This document shows positions 12,001 to 21,200 of a stretch of 64,000 nucleotides of DNA, piece after piece. The stretch covers positions 1 to 64,000 of the forward strand of contig JAADHN010000095.1 of NCBI GenBank assembly GCA_013151865.1. Direction: 5' to 3'. The notes below the pieces were generated by a model. The model saw only the letters and a program-made list of their open reading frames with translations, was not told the DNA's origin and did not search any database. Made by a program: the position numbers and the translations under genes. How positions within the stretch are numbered: the first letter of the stretch is position 1; each line of letters starts with the position of its first letter. Source of the stretch: Kiritimatiellota bacterium (GTDB taxonomy: Bacteria > Verrucomicrobiota > Lentisphaeria > Oligosphaerales > JAADHN01).

Positions 12001-15000
12001 CCGGCGTATTGCACTTTGTCGTAATGTTTGTGGAGCATCAGTAAGGGCCGATTGGCGTCCGAGTCGTACAGGTACGCCGTGCCGGACGAGTAGCCCAGAA
12101 TGATCTTCGTTCCGTCGTGACTGTAGGCGCCGCTGACGCTGGTACCCCCTGGGCTCCGGTACGTGAGGGTCCAATTCGTTTGTTCGGCCGCAACGGGCAA
12201 TTCCGAGCGGACAACTGCGTGTCGCACCGGGGTAACGCCGCCCTCGATGACGTCGTTGGGGCCGGGCGTTGCGTCCTGGGCACGGAGGGCAATCGTCAGT
12301 GCATCGTCGTTGGCCAGGTCCGCGAAGTCCGCCACCAGCAGGAAATCGCCGCCGCTCACGAGGAAGGGGGCGGAGAAAACGATGCTGCCGGTACGCGTAT
12401 CCGGGTCGATTTGGACCAAGCCCGGGCCACCCACAGTCTCGTTTTCGCCGGCGTCGATGATACCGTTGCCGTTGGTGTCCACATGCAGTCGGGCGTTGGT
12501 AATGTCGCCCGCGGCGATCCCGTCCACCCCTGAGAGGGGGAAAGAAATGGCGGCGACTTGCCGGCCCCCGGGAAAGACAGTGAATCCAAGGAGAGGAATA
12601 CTCCGCAAAGTCGTGGCCGCGGTAAAGCCGTTCGCGGCTTGGAAGGCCGGATCGAGAAGCAGCATGGGGCGGGGTACGGTGTGCGTGGTCGGGGCGTTTG
12701 AACCAACCACTTCCACCAAGGGATCGACCGGCGCAATGCCGCTGCTGAGTACTTGGGCGGTAAGTTGGTCGTCCCGATGCAACCCGGTAAAGTCAGCCAG
12801 AACCACGAAATCCGTTCCCGTGGCAATGGGTGTGACCCCGAAGGCAAAATCGATCTTCCCGCCGGCGCCGGAGAGTTGGACTTGGGAAGCAGACCACACA
12901 GCTTCGCCGAAGCTCGCTTGGCCGTCGCCGTCGGTGTCCACGAGCAGGCGGACGTTGCGCAGATTCGTGGCGTCGATGCCGGAAATGCCGGAGAGCGTCA
13001 CAGAAATCGCTTGGATATCGAATCCCGCGCCCAGGGAAAAAGCGGTGAGGACGATGCCGGGCTGATCGGCCGCCGCCAGCAGACCGCCGCCGATCTGCCC
13101 CGAGCGATGGTCGCCCAGGAACAGCCGATCCCGGTAATGGGCCGCAGCCGTGCAGGAACCGGCGAGAAACAGGCCGGGGTCTGTAACGATGTCCTCGGCG
13201 TCCACGCGGAGCGCCAACGCGTCGCCACTGGCGATATCCGCCAAGTCGGCGATCAGTAGCCAGGCCCCTTCCAAGTCGAAGGCGCCGGTGAAAGTGATGG
13301 TCTGGGCCGCAGTGTCGACAACCCCCGTGGCAACGACGGTATCCGCGCGACCGCCGGCAAACGCCCCGTCGCTGTCTTCATCCCGGATCAGGCGCACATT
13401 GGTAAGATTCGCGTCGTCCATCTGCTCGACATGCGGAAGGCGAACCACCAGGCTGGTAGCGGGGACGGCGCCGTCGGCGGACTCGACGGCGAACCGCAAC
13501 AGGAGTGCATCGGGAATGTCGCCAACGGCCAGGAAAGCGTTCCTGGCCTGGCCCAGCGGGTGGTCGCCCACCGAAGTGATCGTGATCAATCCCGTGGCGG
13601 CGTACGGCGTGAACACGGCATCCCCGAGGATGCTGTCGCCGAGGCCGAAGGGGTTGCTGGGGTGATTGGGACCGCTCGGGTGCCCCCAGTAGTTGTCGCG
13701 ACAGTCCAATACATTGTTGCCACCATTGGATATCGCCGCCATGCTGTTGCCGATAAACGTGCAGCCCTGGAGATGCCACTGGCCGGGGTCGGCCAATAGT
13801 TCGATGCCGATCCCGTTTTCCCGGAATAACGAGTCATCGATGGAAATGGACGTGCCGGCCCTCGAGGAGGCGAACTGGGTGATGGCCCTGGGAAACCCCT
13901 TGAACGTGGGACCGACGCCGTTGTAGGAACGAACGGTGAGGCTCGCGGAATCGTATACAGTGATCGCGTGGGCGACGGCATAGTCCCAGTAGGAAGGATC
14001 GGTATCGAACGAGCCGCCGCGCACCGTAGCGGAGGCGCCGTCGGACAAAGCGATCAGGGTGGCTTCTGTGATCGCGGAATAATCATCGCCGCCCCGGAAA
14101 CTGCAATCGGTAAAGTCGGCCGTGCCGCTGCCCACGATGTCGATGACACGCGTTCCTTTGCTCCCGGCATTGGCATAGCAATAAGTCCGGAGATCGAAGA
14201 ACGTCCCGGTCGCGTTCAACGCGCCCTGCACCACGAAGGCGTCGTGTTCCCCGCCGGTGTCGATGGTGTAGTTGTCCACGCGACAGCCGGCGGGAAACGT
14301 CAGGGACGCACCCTGGGCAATGATGATCGGATTCGAGTAGCAATAGATGCCGATGATAGCATTGCCGGGCAGCGTCACGTCGCGAGTGACCGAACTGCCT
14401 CCGTCCACGCGGATGTCGCGGCCGTTGTCGCCGAAGACCAGTCCGGGCGTATCGCCGAAGACATCCAGTGTGGTACAATAAATCGCCTCGGTGAACCCAT
14501 CCATCTCCGTGACCGCCCGCCCCGAATCCGGAACGGAGAGACGACTCGCCCCCTGAAGCACCACCGCCCGCGCCACAGGACTGCTCGGGTCGCTGTTGAA
14601 GGTACAGCTCGACAGTGTGATTTGTCCGTTGTCCGTAGCCCCGAGCAGCCCGGCCGAGTCATGGTAGGTTGTCGTTTCCACGCCGTTGAAGGTGCAATTG
14701 GTAAAACTCCCGCGGCCGTCGCCCAAAAACCAGAACTTGGTTCCATGCTGATACCGGTACGTTCTCAAGTCGAACACGACGTCGGTTGCATTGAGTTGTC
14801 CGCGAACCTGAAACTCGTTTCGGGTGTTGTTGTAGACCATTGAAATGCGGCTACCGGGACGGATGTCCACTGTCACCCCCGCCGGAACGAGGTACGGATA
14901 ATAATTGTCGATCGTCAGGTCGCTGCACGCGAGGGTCACGTCCGCCGCCACCGTGAAAAGGTTGCCCGGCCAGGACGTCGGGGATACCAGGCAGGCGTAT

Positions 15001-17333
15001 TCGAGGGCGTCGCCGGTGAAAACCGTGCCCGGCTCGACGGTCGGACAGTTCTTCAACGTGTTGGACTCGATGGGGCGCCAGAAATTGGCGAACGAACTGG
15101 GCGTGCCGTCGAAAGCGCGCACAGTCACGTCGGCGTTGTCCCTGATCCACATGAACCGAGGCGTGTCGGCATTGCCGTCCACGCTGGTTTGCACTCGGCA
15201 ACCGGAGACTGTGACCCGGGAATCATTGCCCGCGTAAACGACGGCGCTGTTTCGAGCGTAAGATACCGTGTCGGCCACTTCGATAACGCAATCGGTGAAA
15301 GACAACACGCCTGAGCCCTGTGTGGTAAAGAGGTACCGGTCGTAGTACGTCCAGAACTTCATGTCCGTGCCCGTACAGGCCACGGTCCCATTGATCTGGA
15401 AGATGCGTTTCTCGCCGTCGCTGCGATTGGACAGCCTTGATCCAGCCGGGAAAGTGACGGAAATCCCCTCGGGAACGATCATTGGCCCGGAGCGGTCGTC
15501 GATCCGGACCGGCAAGGGGGGCAGGACTGCGTCGCTGGTGAAAGTGTATCCGCCGGCAACCTGGCAATAGCTGTTAGCGTCAAAATTCATGCCCGCCAAG
15601 CTGATTTGCGGGCTCAATACCTGCGCCATGGTCCCGGAGAATGCGGCCGGTGTGTTCACTGCGTCCACGCCGTTGGTCACCAGCACGCCGGCGTCCACCA
15701 GGTACAGGCCATTGGTGCAGTCGGTCATGTTCACGTCGGTCAGGAAAACGTTTCCGATCGTGTTACACTCAAAGGCGTAATCGCAACCGATCACGTCCAA
15801 GCCGTCCACTACCAGGTCCGTGGAAGCAGCGTGATACACGGCGCGCCGGAACCCGGACATGGTGGTGCGCACCGCGCCCGACGGATTGATCGAGGCCGTG
15901 GCGTTTCCCTGCACACGCACGGCGTGTTTCATTGTTCCCGGCCAACTCCCGTCACCGTAGTAATCGGACGCCGTTACGAACGTGCAGCCGCGAATGACGA
16001 TTTGCGCGTTGTCTTCACCGCCGACAAAGCTGTGATCGTACCAATCCGAATAATTGCCGGAACTGCTTGCCCCACGGAGGTTGCACTCGGTGAGGGTGAT
16101 CGTTCCCGATTTCCGGGCGGACAACAGCCATTGATAGTTGTCCACGCGTGCTTCGAACACGGCTTTCGCGGCTGTCAGCGCGCCGTCGACGATGAACATC
16201 GGGCGGTCGCCGCGGAGGGTGTCCAGGATAACCCCCTCCTCGATGGTCAGGGTCGCACCCGCTGCAATGGTGATCGGATTGTTTATGTGATAGTACGCCC
16301 GGGTGAGTGTCGTGTCCGCACTGATTGTGTTGTCCGCCGCGCTGTAGTCACCCTCGGCCAGCAGGTCGTAGGCGCAGTTGGTGAACGTTACCCCACTCAC
16401 GTCCGCCCCGGCACGGGCCGTGGATACATGCACGCCGATATACATGTTCGAAATGGCGCCCGTGATGCCGAAGCTGGTGAAGTCTTCGGTGTAAACCCCC
16501 ACCTGTTTGCCGACCGTGCCGGTTTGGGTGGCGGTGATATTCGTCAAAGAAATATCCTTCGCCGCCGGCAAGTCCAGGGCGGACTCGTAGTCAGTGAATG
16601 TCGAGTCGGAGACAATCACGTCCACCGCCGCATTGTCCACGTGGATGCCGTGCGTCCCCCGTGCGAAGTCCGCACCGGAGACCGACACGCCGGCCGTGGA
16701 TTCCCACCATATGGCTTCCGGAAAATCGCTGAACGCGCTGCGGATCGCGCCGTTGGCGGTGACCGTCAGGGTGGCGGTGTCTTCCACCCGAATGCCCTGG
16801 TTGACGCGAATCCCGGACGTGGATGCGCTCAGGCTCGTTCCGCTGAGCGTGACGGCGCCTGCTCCTTTGCCCAGCAGCAGGACCGTGGTGTCCTCCTGGT
16901 TCGCTTGGATTTGCTCGACCGAGAGCGTGCAGTCGGTGAATGTTGCCGTGCCTTCGACCACGATGGGCGGCTTGTTGGTCAGATCTCGGGTCTTCAGGAA
17001 AAACGTGACCCCGGCGGCGATCAGTGTGCCGCCCGGTTCGACATGAATCGTGGTCTTGTTGTCGAAGCCCGAATTGACTGTCACTCCGGCGGCAATGGTC
17101 AAGGTGACCCCGGCCGGCACGGTGACGACTTGGGCGTCCGACTGGTTGTTCACCACGTACGGCTGGGTGGTGTCCCCCCATACCGTGCCGTCCGCCACAA
17201 CGCCCTCGACATTGACGTCCGCCCGTGTCGACAGCGAACAGAAAACCAGGGCGACGGCCACCCCGGTCGATCGGCGGATTACCTGCATAAACAAGCTTCT
17301 AAATAACGGCATACCGGTTCGTGCCGATCTCAT
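6018..17333 (-). CDS. 3771-aa exported beta-helix / propeller / Ig / dockerin / cohesin-like protein
   Basis: The frame extends upstream to 17597, but I start at ATG 17333. It has GAGGAG nine bases upstream, it opens a signal peptide (LFRSLFMQVIRRSTGVAVAL, cleavage near STRA-DV), and a sigma-70 promoter lies inside the extension. Approximate order: residues 40-1240 right-handed parallel beta-helix, ending in NYWGHPSGPNHP; 1310-1720 three related ~140-residue beta modules, each with an acidic loop such as DTDGDG or DTNGNG; 1728-2330 a WD40/YVTN-like propeller; 2335-2530 two Big_2-like Ig domains; 2530-3190 a second propeller; 3190-3370 two more Ig domains; 3376-3440 a dockerin-type double calcium loop (DFDENLEVGFNDLL and CDFDGDDDVDFDD); 3451-3610 a cohesin-like sandwich; 3618-3771 two GWSLIG/GWNLV ... 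GYWAY/GYWIF repeats, probably for sorting or anchoring. No catalytic site is evident. A large surface adhesin or scaffold is the likeliest role. Confidence 0.88.
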   Translation of the reverse strand: MRSARTGMPLFRSLFMQVIRRSTGVAVALVFCSLSTRADVNVEGVVADGTVWGDTTQPYVVNNQSDAQVVTVPAGVTLTIAAGVTVNSGFDNKTTIHVEPGGTLIAAGVTFFLKTRDLTNKPPIVVEGTATFTDCTLSVEQIQANQEDTTVLLLGKGAGAVTLSGTSLSASTSGIRVNQGIRVEDTATLTVTANGAIRSAFSDFPEAIWWESTAGVSVSGADFARGTHGIHVDNAAVDVIVSDSTFTDYESALDLPAAKDISLTNITATQTGTVGKQVGVYTEDFTSFGITGAISNMYIGVHVSTARAGADVSGVTFTNCAYDLLAEGDYSAADNTISADTTLTRAYYHINNPITIAAGATLTIEEGVILDTLRGDRPMFIVDGALTAAKAVFEARVDNYQWLLSARKSGTITLTECNLRGASSSGNYSDWYDHSFVGGEDNAQIVIRGCTFVTASDYYGDGSWPGTMKHAVRVQGNATASINPSGAVRTTMSGFRRAVYHAASTDLVVDGLDVIGCDYAFECNTIGNVFLTDVNMTDCTNGLYLVDAGVLVTNGVDAVNTPAAFSGTMAQVLSPQISLAGMNFDANSYCQVAGGYTFTSDAVLPPLPVRIDDRSGPMIVPEGISVTFPAGSRLSNRSDGEKRIFQINGTVACTGTDMKFWTYYDRYLFTTQGSGVLSFTDCVIEVADTVSYARNSAVVYAGNDSRVTVSGCRVQTSVDGNADTPRFMWIRDNADVTVRAFDGTPSSFANFWRPIESNTLKNCPTVEPGTVFTGDALEYACLVSPTSWPGNLFTVAADVTLACSDLTIDNYYPYLVPAGVTVDIRPGSRISMVYNNTRNEFQVRGQLNATDVVFDLRTYRYQHGTKFWFLGDGRGSFTNCTFNGVETTTYHDSAGLLGATDNGQITLSSCTFNSDPSSPVARAVVLQGASRLSVPDSGRAVTEMDGFTEAIYCTTLDVFGDTPGLVFGDNGRDIRVDGGSSVTRDVTLPGNAIIGIYCYSNPIIIAQGASLTFPAGCRVDNYTIDTGGEHDAFVVQGALNATGTFFDLRTYCYANAGSKGTRVIDIVGSGTADFTDCSFRGGDDYSAITEATLIALSDGASATVRGGSFDTDPSYWDYAVAHAITVYDSASLTVRSYNGVGPTFKGFPRAITQFASSRAGTSISIDDSLFRENGIGIELLADPGQWHLQGCTFIGNSMAAISNGGNNVLDCRDNYWGHPSGPNHPSNPFGLGDSILGDAVFTPYAATGLITITSVGDHPLGQARNAFLAVGDIPDALLLRFAVESADGAVPATSLVVRLPHVEQMDDANLTNVRLIRDEDSDGAFAGGRADTVVATGVVDTAAQTITFTGAFDLEGAWLLIADLADIASGDALALRVDAEDIVTDPGLFLAGSCTAAAHYRDRLFLGDHRSGQIGGGLLAAADQPGIVLTAFSLGAGFDIQAISVTLSGISGIDATNLRNVRLLVDTDGDGQASFGEAVWSASQVQLSGAGGKIDFAFGVTPIATGTDFVVLADFTGLHRDDQLTAQVLSSGIAPVDPLVEVVGSNAPTTHTVPRPMLLLDPAFQAANGFTAATTLRSIPLLGFTVFPGGRQVAAISFPLSGVDGIAAGDITNARLHVDTNGNGIIDAGENETVGGPGLVQIDPDTRTGSIVFSAPFLVSGGDFLLVADFADLANDDALTIALRAQDATPGPNDVIEGGVTPVRHAVVRSELPVAAEQTNWTLTYRSPGGTSVSGAYSHDGTKIILGYSSGTAYLYDSDANRPLLMLHKHYDKVQYAGFSADDSLAITVTYDGAVYLWNAGTGDLEQNLFSDLLVRYATPSPDATRLFIVTEGKALLLDLATGRTLWEFVTGTTGAEAILYAADYAPDGSKVLVGAGDKRAYLLDAETGNIIRHFQGHSEPVTGVSFIAGGTRLLTTSTDGTVGIWDVADNVNPISTVSLDGEDAMGAAGSRDGTRVAILTRSGSTRRLHLFDGVGNHLWAEVLPSRHYTDKFSSIRFSDDGARVLICSNAYNDWNYPAALAVQYSTVDGEFLGFVGPRGRVRGWDWGQLEERVRVSEDGNRIFFMNSEGLDVLFTQPGKTILQSPEIDNQDAFDVTPDGRKLTRVIGGQLEFYAVDEDRLTLINSNDIGADYAPLTLSRTGATTIHGDRLIRTLSGQILTNTPNDDGAYRSAFSPDESLWGIAFFDNMTIKTMLTSDLTGSLEYGVTLTDPYKPRKVLYHPDGIRVGCVDRYAGVQFYRLDTNDPVGLYDYRSGYGIPPIYDAALSHDGTMLAIARGNSVRLFDMRTGNVLRYFYPTHSDQASCYALSVGFGTHDAMLYIAWSDNYVEIFNRSRLDSLRLSPVTRTLPAGRSQTYTVRAVYDDGSSIDVSPHYIYSATGLELAPASRLYADPPEAVTIEADKVTVNPGASGDIAITAVFSEGGITRSATATLTVGASPVVALRADPVAVSLGKGVVQPIRYYALFADGYEEEVTQDTALTADPAEKVRVAGNNVTVRVTATPGDIHIEGTYTFDGVTRTAATIISVHAPQARWARNWTTAGGDVGAMTYSPDNTLFAVGFSSGAVGIYTVGETPTQYELRDVISAHSRPVEYVYFPDNDTLVTVGGDGLVLQWDIAPGHNSAPLTRYLHDAALTCAAFYGRLAVLGDNLGRVMLYDLDNNAVVWSVDLHQGPVTAVAIDADSVLTGGKDRRVYLLDRADGSTDMTYTAFAKPPVAVALTGNVMSVLSEDNRLARWNKGSADDNLAEYFFPSTPSALAVRSDNGYLYIATQGNGSNAVWVYNPDGLLLNWIAVPPNQGVVSALTVTPDGRHIVTGRRTCVIEKETEMGETIKVSSPFHSAQFWNLSRGSYSGSLAHSYSLKDARISEDGATLFTQSDRRVIRWGAAARGNVTETRFLETGYFVPYSFSGLAMTGDAAGLIGARVRSSIYLMDAAQRLLYMSVHTDCDAFDISHDGTRLITNSPGALTRFWDISLDFPTVFHENPVTSADVAYLPDNQSLGSVPDSDFVSIFNTGGLRYSGIDIEPVGQPPDSAPVGSELTGPTTDALTVSANGQRLAVVVNYVETNGFSGESTTYMYVQVYGLNYDGGGAITPTGRLFEAFMGAVKNSSPRSTLALSHDGSLLFFGIAAARQQGHLIELNSSRELAIFTPPSMGTDSNLGPAAAQFTGDSSGLMIAWTEGYATVYRRESVDTLRLSPLARSVSAGDTVEFSADAGYADGSTADVTARTTFAVDPPGAAAVSGATVTVGAGVSPGTVITVTGTYAELGTTRTGTATLTMQSPTFISLSIDPAKISLTRGQSVDYHVFAHFASGTVEEVTTDPSLELGVDPPGVASLTGTTLAVLDAAQFGDATVTARLARDGDERTVLAAVHIRREGSMINPGDFDENLEVGFNDLLYFIGHYSEVATEPTWDSRCDFDGDDDVDFDDAGTLFGLYGTDYHPQRTEVIPANLLAAARNIPAAVTLWIDAPDRVTVGETFQIEIWARDNTALAQGFRGGPIDVRFDPERVALAGSFEPRDVLAAPFNSVLTNGALRADRISQLGGLTVLNGLGHGEPVLYAVLTFRALKAGPATLAPCSGNSGLVLTPPVGQITVGSTEYGSDTVIIDVDGAGGGGLSDQEVVYELPSGWSLIGVPLALSDRGAPPADLTFWQWNAAKGIYVTTTVLEPGRGYWAYAEQPKTLVLRGLPTTPQPLELSRGWNLVAPFIESPEPNAQTILSIFAWDAEKQTYATPGTVTTPDDTLPCKPWVGYWIFCREPAVRVWDPADNNPRR

Positions 17334-17459
17334 GTGCAAAGACTCCTCGGGAAACTTGGGGGGAGCGTCTGACACGGAGCGCGGTTCCACGGCAAGGGTA
17401 GCGGGTCGTTTCCTAATGGCAGACGCTGTGATGGTCTTCTGCTCCACCAACAATAAAAC

Positions 17460-17488
17460 AATATACACGGAAGCCGGCCCGTTGTCAA
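17460..17488 (-). promoter_or_regulatory. Sigma-70-type promoter for the giant-protein operon
   Basis: On the minus strand, TTGACA (17488-17483) is followed by exactly 17 bases and then TATATT (17465-17460). That is a full -35 match and five of six at -10, in a locally AT-rich patch. The predicted transcript start near 17453 gives a leader of about 120 bases before ATG 17333. It also argues against the longer open frame starting at 17597. Confidence 0.6.
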
Positions 17489-17576
17489 TCACCGAGTGTC
17501 TGTTCTCGCATCGAGGACCCGACACTGGACACCGCAGCAAAATGATTCCGCGGTGCTGTCTCGCATCGGCCTGGAC

Positions 17577-17605
17577 TTTCCACGATGCCAAAAACACACT
17601 ATATT
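17577..17605 (+). promoter_or_regulatory. Candidate promoter for the signalling cassette
   Basis: TTTCCA at 17577-17582, 17 bases, then TATATT at 17600-17605. The -10 is good and the -35 moderate. Transcription would start near 17612 and give a leader of about 265 bases that contains the hairpin at 17669-17689. Sequence match only. Confidence 0.35.
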
Positions 17606-17668
17606 ACCAAAACGACGCGAATCCGGCAATGTGCTGTAACGATGCTGCGGCGCAGGTGGGTTGGCTCA

Positions 17669-17689
17669 GGGCGCTCGCGGCGAGCGCCC
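17669..17689. repeat. Perfect 9-bp inverted repeat in the leader of the kinase cassette
   Basis: GGGCGCTCG and CGAGCGCCC flank a three-base loop, forming a very stable hairpin about 190 bases before the first gene. No T-run follows on either strand, so it does not look like an intrinsic terminator. It could be a regulatory or processing structure in the 5' leader. Confidence 0.5.
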
Positions 17690-17876
17690 CCGTGAAACAT
17701 GGCGACAACTGCATGCCCCATCCGCAACGGTCTGCGGTGGCAAAGCCTCACTGTACACCACGGGTGCGCGGGGACCATGGCCCTGCTGTGTCCGGTGGAA
17801 TTCTTTCCTCTCAGGCGTTTCTGCGCTGTCAATCTTTATGCGACATGGAATTGGTGTTATCACGGAGGGTGTACCG

Positions 17877-18230
17877 ATGCCAAGCAAGGCGGTTTCGCCG
17901 AAAACCATCAGCATCCAAATGGCCTTTCGTCAATGCAATCTGCCGCCGGTACAGGATGCGCTCATACTCGGCAAACAGGCCCCGGTGGGGTCCGAAGGAG
18001 TTGTGCGCGCTCTCCAGGCGCTGAGTCCCGGAGTCTATAAGCTGATTCGGGTGGAGCACGATGTAATTGAGTCGATCCTGGTTCGCGAGAGCGACCTTCG
18101 AAAAATCTCCGAAAACGACCTTGTGCGGGTGATGATCGAGCATGTCGGTCCGATCATGGATGCCACGGACGCCCTGAACGTGCAATTGGACATCCGCGTG
18201 ACGGTGAGCGTAGAACTCCACGAAGGTTAG
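17877..18230 (+). CDS. Unknown 117-aa protein, first gene of the kinase cassette
   Basis: The ATG at 17877 has GGAGG seven bases upstream (CGGAGGGTGTACCG). The product is a small soluble protein with no signal peptide or membrane segment. It begins with a short basic stretch (MPSKAVSPKT). A mixed alpha/beta region follows, including NLPPVQDALILGKQAP and ALSPGVYKLIRVEHDVI, and it ends in alternating hydrophobic residues typical of a beta-strand (LDIRVTVSVELHEG). I do not recognise the family. The stop is four bases before the ATG of a large hybrid histidine kinase, so the two are almost certainly translated from one message. A regulatory or sensory partner of the kinase is plausible but unproven. 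Confidence 0.75.
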   Translation: MPSKAVSPKTISIQMAFRQCNLPPVQDALILGKQAPVGSEGVVRALQALSPGVYKLIRVEHDVIESILVRESDLRKISENDLVRVMIEHVGPIMDATDALNVQLDIRVTVSVELHEG

Positions 18231-18234
18231 CGCC

Positions 18235-21200
18235 ATGTCGGATTTGTCAGACCTGCTGCAGCCGGTGGCCGTTGCGGACGACTCGAGTTCTCTCGGCCAA
18301 TACTCTTCGAATCTCTCGGCAGGTGAGCCGACTGTGGTTCGGTGTACGTCCGAGTGGCGTTTGCTGGTGCCGGCGGCTGCAGTCGGGCATGCTTCCACGC
18401 GCCTTTTGGTGGACTTACCTCTGGCACGCGTGCCGACGCTTCCATTGAGGACCCCGGTTGCCGGGGCCATGGAGATCCTCGACAGCAGCGAGGGCCCGGG
18501 GGTCCTCGTTTTGGACGGTCAGGCGCCGGTCGGGTGGATTCCCCGGAGCTATCTCATGGCCGAGGTCCTGGCGTGCGCCCGGGCCGAATGTCGGCTCCAG
18601 ATCGAGTTGGATCAGGCGTTGCGTGTGGCGGATGCCCTCGTATGGCGACTTCCTTTGCCCCAGGGCCTGGAACCGGCGAAAGTGGGAGACTTCCTCGACC
18701 GCTCCGGAGTCGAACTCGAAGGTCCCGCCAAGGCTATTCTGGGGTATGACGCCGTCGAGTTTCGGAACGATCCCGGGCTCTGGCACAGGAACATCCACCC
18801 GGACGATTTTCCGGCCGTAAAAGAACATCGTCGAAAAGTGTTGAAGGGCGCGGAGACGGTCCCGGTCACTTACCGCTGGCGTCACTGCTCCGGCGACTGG
18901 GTGTGGCTCCGGGAGAACGTTCACCTCATCGGCCCTCCGGACGGTCCATCGGCATTTCTCGGATTCGCCCTGGACGTGACCGACAGGGAGAAGTGCGCGG
19001 CTGAAGAAAGCGTTTTGGCAAGGATTCACGAAGCGTTGGCGGCCAGCCCTGCGGCCGCGGTCTTCGACGAAACCATCGGTCGAATGCTGGCCGACGTACT
19101 CGGGGCTGAGGCCGTCGCCGTCGCTTTTCAGCGGGCTCGGGGCAGTCTGTGGCGCGGCCGGTTGCTGTTCGTGCGCCCGGAGGCCGCGGATACGCTGCAG
19201 ACCCTGCTTCGCCGCTTGTGCGGTCCGGAGGAATCCGACGCGCTTCCGCCCGAACTTGTGCGGCGGGCACGGGAGGCGGTGGAATCCAACCGTCCGCTTT
19301 ATTCGGCCGACCTGCGGGAGAGTTCAGCCCCGGCGGATGCCGCGGCGGCCGACGTGGGACTGTGCAGTGCTCTTGTTCAGCCGCTCATTGTCCGGGACGG
19401 GTTCTGCGGCGTGTTGCTGGCCGTATCCCGCCGCCCGGATGCATTCACGGCCTCGAGTCGACATATCCTTCAGACCGCCGCACCGGCGCTCGGTGCGTCC
19501 TTGCAGGCCCAGTGTCTGGCGCAAGATTTGCAGGAAATCAACGCGAAGCTGGAAGAACGGGTTCGGCAGCGGACGTTCGAGCTGGAGGTGCTCTACGACG
19601 TCGCGCAACGCATTTCGACCGCCTTGAATTACGACGACCTGTTTCGCGGGATAGTCAGCAGTCTTCGGCGAGTGCTCCCGCACGATTTGGTGATCACGCT
19701 GGTGGTCTCGGGGGACATTCGGGAGTTGCTCGTCTATCCGCGGCGGATGGTGCCTAACGAGGTCCGTCAAAAGGCGCTTCAGCATTTACTTCGCACCTAC
19801 GCCCATTTGCGCGGCGAGCCTCTCGATTTGGACTCCGTCCGTGTGGTGGCGGCAGAGGAGCGGGATTGGATTGAAGATCCCCGTCAAGTCGAGCGCCTTG
19901 AATCTTCGTTCATCGTTCCTCTGTTTTGCGGTCCGGACCGTGAACTTGTCGGCTTGCTGCTCGTGGCGGCGGAGGCTCCGGACGCGTTCACGGTGGAACA
20001 CGTGCGCCTGCTGAATAACGTGGTGCTTCAGGCGTCGGTTTCGGTGGAGCGTTTACGGACATTGGTGGCGGCCCACCGCCGGCGTCTGGACAGCCTGGTG
20101 GAAGGTTTGCCCGTGGGCGTGGCTCTGCTGCGGGACGACGGATCCTTGCGCGTGCACAACCCCCTCGCCCTCGAGTACTGCGGCATCCTCGCTGAACGCG
20201 CCGACGATGGGCGGATTCGGAGTATCGGCGACATCTCCCTGGATGAGATCTGCGCGAGTGCCGGGCGTCGCACCTTCGAAACACACAAGACCGTGGACGG
20301 CGTCCCTCGCATTTTCCAGTTCTTGGCCGGTCGCGCCACGAAGGAACCCGACGAAAAACCGGCGTATGTGCTGGTGATTCGCGACATCACGCACGAACGC
20401 GCTCTGGAGGAAGAGGCCGCCCTGCACGACCGACTGGCCGCAATAGGGCGCCTGGCAGGGGGGGTTGCCCATGATTTCAACAACCTGTTGATGGTGATCC
20501 TGGGGGCAGCCGACGAATTGGAGACCGCAATTGAACCGGACAGTGCGCTTTGTCAGGATGTCCAACAGATCCGCGAGGCCGGGCAACGTGCCGTGAGCCT
20601 GACGCGACAACTGCTGATTTTCAGCCGCAAACAGGTGGAGCAACCCAAGATTTTGTCGCTGAACGACGTAGTTCGAAACATGGAGAAAATGCTGCGTCGC
20701 GTCATCCGCGAGGACATCGATCTGCGGATCGATCTGGCGCCGAAGCTGGAGAAGATCAAGGCCGACCCCGGGCACATCGAACAGGTGCTCATGAACTTGG
20801 TGGTCAATGCCCGTGACGCGATGCCCAACGGCGGCGTACTCACCATTGCGACCCGTGATGCGGAGATCGACGCGGAGTACGTTGCGGCGCATCCGGGGGC
20901 GCGCCCCGGCCGGTACGTGTTGTTCACCGTATCCGACACAGGCGTGGGGATGGATGAAGACACGCGGAGACGCGCCTTCGAGCCGTTCTTCACAACCAAG
21001 GGCGAGGGAGAGGGCACCGGTCTCGGTCTGGCCACGGTATTCGGCATTGTCCAAGGCTGCAATGGGTATATTTGGATCGACAGCACCGCCGGCTTGGGGG
21101 CCACGTTCAGCATTTTTTTCCCGGTCGTCGATGAGCCCGACGAGGCGCCCGAGAAGATCGAGTCGGCTGTCCGAAAAGCGGCGCCGGGAAAGCAGTCCGC

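Larger units (their letters stand above)
17334..17876. other. Divergent non-coding region between giant operon and kinase cassette
   Basis: This 543-base gap separates the minus-strand giant gene from the plus-strand signalling cassette. It holds the two opposed promoter candidates and the hairpin listed separately. No open frame in it has a convincing start, Shine-Dalgarno or recognisable product. It is noticeably more AT-rich around 17440-17620 than the genes on either side. Confidence 0.6.

Noticed and set aside
17334-17597. N-terminal extension of the giant protein to 17597
   Set aside because: It spans a strong sigma-70 promoter and puts the signal peptide internally; ATG 17333 has a good Shine-Dalgarno.
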